Of a stretch of DNA of 5,031 nt, positions 1-5,031 are shown one piece after another (the first letter of the stretch is position 1; every line of letters begins with the position of its first letter). Below the pieces are notes generated by a model. The model made no database searches and was not told the origin of the DNA. It worked only from the letters and a program-made list of their open reading frames with translations. This DNA comes from Verrucomicrobiota bacterium. GTDB lineage: Bacteria; Verrucomicrobiota; Verrucomicrobiia; Verrucomicrobiales; Akkermansiaceae. The position numbers and the translations under genes are program-made. The DNA lies in contig JAPLUJ010000493.1 of assembly GCA_026397695.1 (NCBI GenBank), positions 6,305 to 11,335 on the forward strand, read 5' to 3'.

Positions 1-1445
1 GCGGCATCGGCGGTCATGTTCGCGAACATCACCACATCATCCGCGTCGCCCAACGGGGCGAGTTTGTTAGACGCTTGCCAATCGACCGCGCCGTTGTCGG
101 TGCCGCCGTATGACTCGATCTTGAAACCCTCATCGAAAAACGCGGCCACGCCGAGAGCATCGTTGCCAGCCAGTTTGCGCAATGCGGTCTCACGTTCGCC
201 GACCATGCGCAGCAGGGCTTCGAGGTCGCGGGTATCACCGAGTCCTTCGGCACCCGCCAGTCCGTCGCGCAGTCCGTTGGCCATGTCGGACAATCCGCCG
301 GCGGCGGCTATCAGTTTGTCCGTCGCATCCTTGCGACCGTACATCACCGCTGCGAGTTCCTTGGACGCATAGGCATCGCAGAATGCCAGAGCGTCTGAAG
401 CCACCAGCGACTGGCCCGGGTCGGCGGCGAAGTTCAGGTCATCCACGGATGAGCCGATGAACAGGACCACGTAGTCACCGAGGGTTCCGCTGACGGCGAC
501 CAGGTTCTTTTTCGCGATGGCTTCCAGCAGTTTATCAAGCACCGCAGGTTCCATCATTTCCTCCATTTCGTCGCGGCCATCTTCCATCGATTTGGCGAGT
601 TTCGCGCCGGAAACCTTCTGGCCCAGGAATTTTTGGCCGGCTTTTTCGACTTCGATGGGTTCACCGCCTTCTTCGAGTTGACCGAGGTTTTCGACGAGTG
701 CGGCGATTTGCTGGCTGGCGGCGGCTAGATTCTCGGCGCTCGACCGGAACGCGAGATACAGCGGCGGCATTTTCATGCGTTCGATCAAGGCGACACCCGA
801 CTCCGGATCGGCGAGCATATTCTTGATCAATTCCGGGCCGTATTGCTCCGCGAATGCTGGTGCCATCGAAGAAAAATCCCCGGTTTTGGCGGCCGCCGCG
901 AAAGCCTTGGCAAGCATGCGCATTTGGAAATAACCCATCCGGCGGTAGGCAGTGAGCAGATTCGCGCCTTGATCGCCAGCCGTCTTGCCCAGTGCGATGG
1001 TGAACTCCGAACCTAACAGTGCCGCAGGACCGGCTGGCTCGGCGGCCTGCTCGGCGGCCTGCTCGGCGGCCGCATCCTCGACGGGTTCAAAGCCCATGCC
1101 CATCTGCATTTTGACGAACTGCCAGAATTTGCTGGATTTGACGCGATCCACGGATTTCGACCCTTGGTGAATCGCCATGACGACTTCCGTGTCCTGTGGC
1201 AAATACTTCACGAATCCAAGCTTGGCCGCACGTTCCGCCGCACTCATGGCGACAGTTTTGGCCGCAGGTGCGGGGGCTGCTGGCGTCGCTGGCGCGGGTT
1301 TCTCCACCACTTCCTGCACCACTTCCTGCACCGCCTCCTGCACCGCCAGTGGTGCCCCGGGTGCCTTGACCTCTTGCTTTTTATTGCACGCCCCAAGGCT
1401 CAGCACCACGGCGGAAACCACCCAACAATGAGATTGAATTTTCAT
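1..1445 (-). CDS. Putative lipoprotein of unknown function, C-terminus cut by the window edge
   Basis: A single reading frame runs unbroken on the minus strand from ATG at 1445 to the left edge, giving 481 complete codons with no stop seen. The N-terminus is a clear lipoprotein signal: MKIQSH, a hydrophobic stretch (WVVSAVVLSL) and the lipobox LGAC, with the lipidated Cys at residue 20. A linker rich in Ala, Pro, Glu and Val follows (about residues 21-65) and includes a four-residue repeat at about 33-47. The folded part seems to begin near residue 70 with GFVKYLPQDTEVVMAIH. A second low-complexity insert, EQAA three times, lies near residues 125-137. The rest is mostly helical in character, with charged segments and no further membrane helix, so the protein should be a lipid-anchored envelope protein. 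I do not recognise a catalytic motif. The 'LPQDTEVVMAI' opening faintly resembles DUF3352-type proteins, but this is weak. The start is supported by the signal peptide and a GGCGGGG stretch just upstream. Confidence 0.85.
   Translation of the reverse strand, partial: MKIQSHCWVVSAVVLSLGACNKKQEVKAPGAPLAVQEAVQEVVQEVVEKPAPATPAAPAPAAKTVAMSAAERAAKLGFVKYLPQDTEVVMAIHQGSKSVDRVKSSKFWQFVKMQMGMGFEPVEDAAAEQAAEQAAEPAGPAALLGSEFTIALGKTAGDQGANLLTAYRRMGYFQMRMLAKAFAAAAKTGDFSSMAPAFAEQYGPELIKNMLADPESGVALIERMKMPPLYLAFRSSAENLAAASQQIAALVENLGQLEEGGEPIEVEKAGQKFLGQKVSGAKLAKSMEDGRDEMEEMMEPAVLDKLLEAIAKKNLVAVSGTLGDYVVLFIGSSVDDLNFAADPGQSLVASDALAFCDAYASKELAAVMYGRKDATDKLIAAAGGLSDMANGLRDGLAGAEGLGDTRDLEALLRMVGERETALRKLAGNDALGVAAFFDEGFKIESYGGTDNGAVDWQASNKLAPLGDADDVVMFANMTADA
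1037..1072. repeat. 12-base tandem repeat, three copies, coding EQAA
   Basis: The unit GCTCGGCGGCCT (plus strand) occurs at 1037-1048 and 1049-1060, and with one change in its last base at 1061-1072. It lies in frame within the lipoprotein gene and encodes Glu-Gln-Ala-Ala three times, followed by Glu-Pro-Ala. Because the unit is a multiple of three, gain or loss of copies by slippage would not break the frame. Confidence 0.9.
1305..1347. repeat. 12-base tandem repeat, about 3.5 copies, coding a Val-Gln-Glu-Val type linker
   Basis: The unit CACCACTTCCTG (plus strand) occurs exactly at 1305-1316 and 1317-1328, with two changes at 1329-1340, and then as a partial copy to 1347. On the coding (minus) strand it gives the repeated VQEA/VQEV linker directly behind the lipidated cysteine. 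The sequence is unrelated to the EQAA repeat in the same gene, but the period is the same. Confidence 0.88.
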
Positions 1446-1559
1446 GGACCCCGCCAATTAGCATGAATTCCGGCACTCCAGCAAGCAGATTGGGTGCAAT
1501 CGTCTTGAAAAAACCGGGTTGCGGAAACCGCTGGATTGTGGAAGCTTTGGCTCGTCGTT
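1446..1559. promoter_or_regulatory. Divergent intergenic region between the lipoprotein gene and the polyprenyl synthase gene
   Basis: These 114 bases separate two genes that point away from each other, so promoters for both are expected here. I could not find a convincing sigma-70 pair on either strand. The best minus-strand candidate is TTGCTG, 16 bases, then GCTAAT, matching only 3/6 and 4/6 of consensus and lying very close to the start codon. A small inverted repeat, GATTG-GGTG-CAATC (1488-1501), could be an operator half-site pair but is short enough to be chance. The region role is inferred from gene orientation only. Confidence 0.35.
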
Positions 1560-2564
1560 ATGGTTCTCTCCTCACCACCCACCCGCAACGAGCCATTTCC
1601 CTTTGAATTGGTGCGTCCGAAACTCGAACGTGTGGAAGCCTCCATCCGCGATCAGGTCCACGGTTTTGATCCCGCCATCGAGCCTTACGTTTCATATATC
1701 TGCAACACCTCGGGCAAACGCATCCGGCCAGCCCTTGCCATCCTCGTCGGTGGAGCCGCCGGCGGCGTCACTGACGACCATGTGAAACTCGGCGTGATTC
1801 TAGAACTCATCCACATGGCCACCCTGGTCCACGACGACATCATCGACGGCGCAATCACCCGCCGCATGGTGGCCACCGCCAACGCCAAATGGGGCAACGC
1901 CCTGTCGGTCTTGCTAGGCGACGCGTTGTTTTCCCACGCGCTGACCCTCGCCACGGATTTCAACAGCATCGACATCTGCCGCAAGGTCGGCAACGCCGCC
2001 CGCGAAGTCTGCCAAGGGGAAATCATCCAGAACCAGCGCCGCTTCGACCTCACCTTCACCAAGGCCGATTATTTCCGCATGATCGGCATGAAAACCGGCT
2101 CCCTGTTCGCCGCCGCCACCGGCCTGGCCGGCAAGCTTTCCGACCTCAATGAGGAGAGCGAAGCACAACTCGCCGCCTACGGCATGAAACTCGGCACCGC
2201 CTATCAGATTTACGACGATTGCCTGGATCTTGTGGGCACCGAGGAAATCGTCGGCAAAACGCTGCGCACCGATTTGCTCAAGGGCAAGCTCACCCTGCCC
2301 ATCCTCAATCTCCTGGAAACCGCCTCCGAGCCCCAGCGCATCAAACTCAACAAACGCATCCTCGAACAGGAACCGCTCGACCTGCCGGTTTTGTTAGGCA
2401 TCGCCGAATACGAAGGTGCCATCGAAAATGCCGTGGACACCGCGCTCGACCTGCTGGCCCAAAGCCGCAAGGACCTCGCCCCGCTCGGTGAGTCCGTACA
2501 TGCCGACGCGCTGGTGCAAATCACCCGCTTCCTGGCCGGCCTGCTGGAAAAGTGCCGGCGGTGA
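1560..2564 (+). CDS. ispB: Long-chain trans-polyprenyl diphosphate synthase (octaprenyl/heptaprenyl-type)
   Basis: This enzyme adds isopentenyl diphosphate units to an allylic primer in the cytoplasm. All family motifs are present in 334 residues, a normal length: GKRIRP (52-57), first Asp-rich motif DDIID (92-96) followed by RR (101-102), KTG (178-180), Q216, second Asp-rich motif DDCLD (219-223), and GKTLRTDLLKGKLTLP (232-247). The fifth residue before the first motif is Ala (A87) rather than a bulky aromatic; in this family that goes with long products, so quinone side-chain synthesis is the likely role. Exact chain length cannot be read from sequence, and the symbol is by homology class only. 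I chose ATG 1560; an in-frame TTG at 1536 would add eight residues (MWKLWLVV) but is a weaker start. The glycine pair usual before KR is here Ser-Gly. folA follows 12 bases downstream, so the two are probably co-transcribed. Confidence 0.94.
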   Translation: MVLSSPPTRNEPFPFELVRPKLERVEASIRDQVHGFDPAIEPYVSYICNTSGKRIRPALAILVGGAAGGVTDDHVKLGVILELIHMATLVHDDIIDGAITRRMVATANAKWGNALSVLLGDALFSHALTLATDFNSIDICRKVGNAAREVCQGEIIQNQRRFDLTFTKADYFRMIGMKTGSLFAAATGLAGKLSDLNEESEAQLAAYGMKLGTAYQIYDDCLDLVGTEEIVGKTLRTDLLKGKLTLPILNLLETASEPQRIKLNKRILEQEPLDLPVLLGIAEYEGAIENAVDTALDLLAQSRKDLAPLGESVHADALVQITRFLAGLLEKCRR

Positions 2565-2576
2565 GTGGCAGCGGAC

Positions 2577-3047
2577 ATGAAGCCCCATCTCACCGCCATA
2601 GTCGCGATGACTCCCGGCCGGGTGATCGGACGGGCCGGAGCCATGCCGTGGCATTTGCCGGAGGATCTAACGTTTTTCAAGCGGGTGACCACCGGCCATC
2701 CGGTGGTGATGGGGAGGAAAACCTTTGAAGCGATCGGCCGGCCGCTGCCGCAACGCCGGAACATAGTGCTCACCAGAAACCCGGCATGGTCCGCGCCGGG
2801 GGTGGAGGTGATCCACCGGCCGGACGATCTGACACAACTGCCGGGCTTGGAGGGACCGGTGTTCATCATCGGCGGCGCGGAAATTTACGCGGCGTTTCTG
2901 CCGGCAACCGCTGAGTTGTTAGTGAGCAAGCTGTTCGCGGAGCATGCGGGCGACACCCGCTTTCCGGAGTTTGAAAGCGCCTTTGCGGATGCGGGGGTGG
3001 TGGCAACCCATGAGTTCTTCGAAGTCCGGCGGTGGCACCGGCAGTGA
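2577..3047 (+). CDS. folA: Dihydrofolate reductase
   Basis: The enzyme reduces dihydrofolate to tetrahydrofolate with NADPH, feeding thymidylate, purine and methionine synthesis in the cytoplasm. The protein has 156 residues, close to the 159 of E. coli. Visible motifs in order are the N-terminal strand LTAIVAMTPGRVIG, the substrate loop AMPWHLPEDLTFFKR with the catalytic acid D30 (equivalent to E. coli Asp27), the NADPH-binding VMGRKTF (44-50), LTRN (65-68), FIIGGAEIY (96-104) and GDTRFP (125-130). ATG 2577 gives the usual short N-terminus. GTG 2565, which abuts the upstream stop codon, would add four residues (MAAD) and cannot be excluded. With only 12 bases between it and the polyprenyl synthase stop, folA is the second gene of a two-gene unit. 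The C-terminal strand looks complete (FFEVRRWHRQ). Confidence 0.95.
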   Translation: MKPHLTAIVAMTPGRVIGRAGAMPWHLPEDLTFFKRVTTGHPVVMGRKTFEAIGRPLPQRRNIVLTRNPAWSAPGVEVIHRPDDLTQLPGLEGPVFIIGGAEIYAAFLPATAELLVSKLFAEHAGDTRFPEFESAFADAGVVATHEFFEVRRWHRQ

Positions 3048-3070
3048 GGCATCAGGGAGTGTGTTCTTTG

Positions 3071-3097
3071 ATCCCATGCGTCCCATCAGTCCCATCG
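3071..3097. repeat. 9-base tandem repeat in the convergent gap, three copies
   Basis: Between the stop of folA and the stop of the GYF_2-RDD gene lie ATCCCATGC, GTCCCATCA and GTCCCATCG in direct succession, sharing the core TCCCAT every nine bases. No open frame of credible length uses it. No stem followed by a T run is seen on either strand of this 73-base gap, so this is not an ordinary terminator. It could be a small dispersed intergenic repeat or a slippage product. Confidence 0.65.
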
Positions 3098-3120
3098 CCA
3101 TGCCCGGCCGATCTAACACC

Positions 3121-4104
3121 TCACTGATTTTTCGGCAGGTGCCAGATGGGGGTTTGTTCGATTTGTTCCTTGAGGGCCGGGAACAGCTTGACCGCGGCTT
3201 CAAACTCGTAGGGAATCACGACGATCAACTGGAGTTGAAGGGCTGCGCTGAACAGGAACACGAAAGTGGCGACGCGCCACGGCTGGAGTGGCGCGGCTGT
3301 GCCGCGGACTTTCGCGGAAAGATAGGCCATGATGCCGCAAACCGGCGAGATGATGGCCCAGACGAGGCCGCTGCTGATGAAAAACCACGGCAGGAAACTA
3401 GTCGCGCAGGCAATCATGAGGTGGATGGGCTGCATGAGAGGAGCGGCGATGACGCGGTGCCCGCCGGTTTGATCCCACAGCGGGCGGCCCAGACGTTTGG
3501 CGGTGAAATAAGCCATGATCTGGCAAATCGGTGCGAGCAAGCTCCAGCCGAAACCGATGCCCAGGCATAGCACGCGTGCCGAGCGCCGGGTGGCATCCGC
3601 GAGACTGAGGAGCGAACCATCGTCGTTGACGACCTTGAGACCTAACAACCATTTCCCGGGCGTGGTGCCGAGGCGGTGCAGGAGGAAGGTTTCCAGCACG
3701 AACCAGGGTACGTATTGCAACAGGATGATCCACGGATTAACCAATATGGCCTCGATGTCGCGACCGATGGCCCACAGGACAATCCACCAGACACCCGCAA
3801 ACAGACAAAGATCCAACCAGCGTGCCCAAAAACGCCGGATCAAACCATGTGCGGCAGGCAATGGCGGCGGCGCGGGACTACCCGCATCATCCGCCGGTGA
3901 CGCGTAGGGCGTGTCGTGGTCCTCAACGGGCCGGTCGAACTCGCGCTCGAACAGGCTGATTTCTATCAACGGCCGCCATGCGGAAAGTCCTTCGTGCCAT
4001 GCGGGCGTGGTGGCCAGCAACTCGCCGCACTCGATTTTTTTGCGCACATCGAAGTCGTGGATCGGCCCGATTTTCTCGCCGTTTTGGATGATCCAGAGGT
4101 CCAT
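3121..4104 (-). CDS. GYF_2 (DUF4339) - RDD domain inner-membrane protein
   Basis: The 327-residue protein has a soluble N-terminal GYF_2 module (about residues 3-48: W-x6-GEKIGP, then GELLATTPAWHEGLSAWRPL). An acidic and proline-rich linker follows (about 50-85, ending PAPPPLP), then an RDD-family membrane region. RDD hallmarks are RRFWARWLD (90-98), GTTPGKWLLGLKVVNDDG (146-163), RR at 173-174 and LWDQTGGHRVIA (209-220). Hydrophobic segments lie near 98-114, 124-142, 178-200, 227-263 (probably two helices) and 277-298. The last three are extra to the basic three-helix RDD unit and include a duplicated segment. GYF_2 modules are thought to bind proline-rich peptides and RDD proteins are poorly understood, with some implicated in ion transport, so no substrate is claimed. 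ATG 4104 begins three bases after the stop of the upstream permease gene, implying translational coupling. Confidence 0.9.
   Translation of the reverse strand: MDLWIIQNGEKIGPIHDFDVRKKIECGELLATTPAWHEGLSAWRPLIEISLFEREFDRPVEDHDTPYASPADDAGSPAPPPLPAAHGLIRRFWARWLDLCLFAGVWWIVLWAIGRDIEAILVNPWIILLQYVPWFVLETFLLHRLGTTPGKWLLGLKVVNDDGSLLSLADATRRSARVLCLGIGFGWSLLAPICQIMAYFTAKRLGRPLWDQTGGHRVIAAPLMQPIHLMIACATSFLPWFFISSGLVWAIISPVCGIMAYLSAKVRGTAAPLQPWRVATFVFLFSAALQLQLIVVIPYEFEAAVKLFPALKEQIEQTPIWHLPKNQ
3310..3536. repeat. Internal duplication within the RDD protein gene (3310-3350 and 3496-3536)
   Basis: The two 41-base blocks align without gaps at a distance of 186 bases (62 codons) with 30 of 41 bases identical by hand count. 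They encode residues W187-G206 and W249-G268. The cores are APICQIMAYFTAK and SPVCGIMAYLSAK, with 10 of 20 residues identical and most others conservative. The block covers the end of a membrane helix and its basic flank. Confidence 0.75.
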
Positions 4105-4107
4105 GGT

Positions 4108-5031
4108 TCAGAGGTTGCGCAGGGATTTTGCGGCGTCGCTACGGGCGGCGAAGAACGCCGGGACCAGGGCCGCCAGCGAACACAGGATGAAGGCCATCAA
4201 TCCAATGATCGCTTGCTCGAGCGGATTGTTATGGGCGGGCAGCACGCCGAAACCGGTAAACGAGGCGGCAAAAGGATCAAATCCGAGCGCACGGAACACG
4301 CCCTGGATGGGACCGCGGAAATGGATGACCACCCGGCCAAGGCCGACGCCCAGCGCCGCACCTAACAACCCAAGGATCATTCCCTGATAGAGAAAAACCA
4401 GCACGATCTGCCCGGGTGCCGCGCCGAGGGCTTTCATGACACCGATTTCCTGACGTTTCTGGATGGTGACGGTGAACATGACGGCCATCATGGAGAACGC
4501 GGACACCAGCACGATGAACGAGAGCGCGAAATACATCATCACCCGCTGTTGGTTGATCAGGGCGAAAAACGTCTGGTATTGATCGCCCCATGTCAGCAGC
4601 GACCATTCCGGGCCAAGGATGATCCGGGCTTGCGCGGCGACTTGTTCCGCGGCGTAGGCGTCGTCGAGGCGCAGGGCAATGCCTTGCACGGCATCCCCCA
4701 GACCGGCGAGATCCTGTGCCAGCGGCAGTGGCACGAAGAGATCGGGCGTGACGGCCATCTGCGATGCCTGATAGATACCGGTCACCTTGACTTCCTTGGG
4801 CAGCACGATGTTTTTCAGACCTTTCAACGTTTCCCCATCCATTTTTTCGGGATCGGTGGCATTGAGATCGTGGATGGCCTGTGCGATGGCTTCACGGGTT
4901 TTAGCCGCGAACCGATAGACCCCGGCGGCCGGGTCTTTGTCACCGGAATTCAGGGATTCCAGCAGCGTTTCCAGCAATTCCCGCTCGGGATTAGGTATGT
5001 CCGCAGCGCACAAACCAAACAGCGGCTGATA
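4108..5031 (-). CDS. FtsX-superfamily ABC transporter permease, LolC/LolE-like, N-terminus beyond the window
   Basis: The frame is open to the right edge, and 307 residues up to the stop at 4108-4110 are visible; LolC/LolE proteins are usually near 400, so roughly the first 100 are missing. The visible part starts in the periplasmic domain (VKVTGIYQAS, then DLFVPLPLAQDL). It continues through GDQYQTFFALINQQR into a membrane helix (about 160-188). The diagnostic cytoplasmic loop KRQEIGVMKALGA comes next (192-205), then a helix with GMILGLLGAALGVGLG (about 208-232), and finally a last helix with LVPAFFAARSDAAKSLRNL. In Gram-negative bacteria such permeases pair with a LolD-type ATPase to release lipoproteins from the inner membrane. 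A MacB-type or other FtsX permease remains possible because the N-terminus and the ATPase gene are not visible. A TTG at 5013 is in frame but is not a credible start, since the frame and domain extend past it. The RDD gene follows directly. Confidence 0.9.
   Translation of the reverse strand, partial: YQPLFGLCAADIPNPERELLETLLESLNSGDKDPAAGVYRFAAKTREAIAQAIHDLNATDPEKMDGETLKGLKNIVLPKEVKVTGIYQASQMAVTPDLFVPLPLAQDLAGLGDAVQGIALRLDDAYAAEQVAAQARIILGPEWSLLTWGDQYQTFFALINQQRVMMYFALSFIVLVSAFSMMAVMFTVTIQKRQEIGVMKALGAAPGQIVLVFLYQGMILGLLGAALGVGLGRVVIHFRGPIQGVFRALGFDPFAASFTGFGVLPAHNNPLEQAIIGLMAFILCSLAALVPAFFAARSDAAKSLRNL

Noticed and set aside
16..372. A 118-codon plus-strand frame at the left edge, very rich in Ser, Ala and Pro
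   Set aside because: It is the shadow of the lipoprotein gene, which is open over the whole region and has a proper signal peptide.
1490..1540. Sigma-70 promoter for the polyprenyl synthase using TTGAAA at 1505-1510
   Set aside because: No -10-like hexamer is found at an acceptable distance (16-19 bases).
1536..1559. TTG at 1536 as the start of the polyprenyl synthase
   Set aside because: It adds eight residues not typical of the family; ATG 1560 gives a normal N-terminus. It is not fully excluded, since neither start has a strong Shine-Dalgarno sequence.
2210..2869. A 219-codon minus-strand open frame spanning the ispB-folA junction
   Set aside because: It lies wholly antisense to two strongly recognised enzymes, its translation is rich in Arg and Ser without any motif, and long antisense frames are common at this GC content.
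3023..3060. Possible terminator hairpin at the end of folA (CGGTG-G-CACCG)
   Set aside because: The loop is one base, the stem lies inside the coding end and no T run follows.
2944..3570. A 208-codon plus-strand open frame overlapping the end of folA and running antisense to the RDD gene
   Set aside because: The opposite strand carries a clear GYF_2-RDD protein with family motifs; the plus-strand translation is low-complexity and charged, with no recognisable fold.
3911..4387. A 158-codon plus-strand frame across the permease-RDD junction
   Set aside because: It is antisense to two recognised, coupled genes and has no motif or upstream signal of its own.

Overview
This roughly 60% GC window comes from a free-living bacterium. 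A Verrucomicrobiota-like host is my best guess. It fits the small inner-membrane protein joining a GYF_2 (DUF4339) module to an RDD module, the alanine- and proline-rich lipoprotein, weak Shine-Dalgarno sequences and a general style seen in that phylum. This is inference from style, not a database result.

The window holds five protein genes and no long gene-free stretch. From left to right: (1) a minus-strand lipoprotein gene, open at the left edge, with its start at 1445 and at least 481 codons visible; (2) a 114-base divergent gap; (3) a plus-strand pair, a polyprenyl diphosphate synthase (ispB-like, 1560-2564) followed after 12 bases by dihydrofolate reductase (folA, 2577-3047); (4) a 73-base convergent gap with a short 9-base tandem repeat; (5) a minus-strand pair, a LolC/LolE-type (FtsX superfamily) permease, open at the right edge (5031-4108), followed after 3 bases by the GYF_2-RDD membrane protein (4104-3121). 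No RNA genes, CRISPR arrays, insertion sequences or convincing rho-independent terminators were seen.

The plus-strand pair supplies a long isoprenoid chain (probably for a quinone) and tetrahydrofolate, so it looks like a housekeeping unit. The minus-strand pair is an envelope unit: a permease that probably moves lipoproteins, translationally coupled to a membrane protein of unknown function. The divergent lipoprotein is also an envelope protein but sits in a different transcription unit.

I found no convincing new defence, mobile or biosynthetic system. The most interesting signals are small. The hexamer TGTTAG occurs seven times, and all five TTA leucine codons in the window's genes lie inside it. 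The RDD protein carries an internal duplication of a helix and its flank. The lipoprotein gene has two separate in-frame 12-base tandem repeats.
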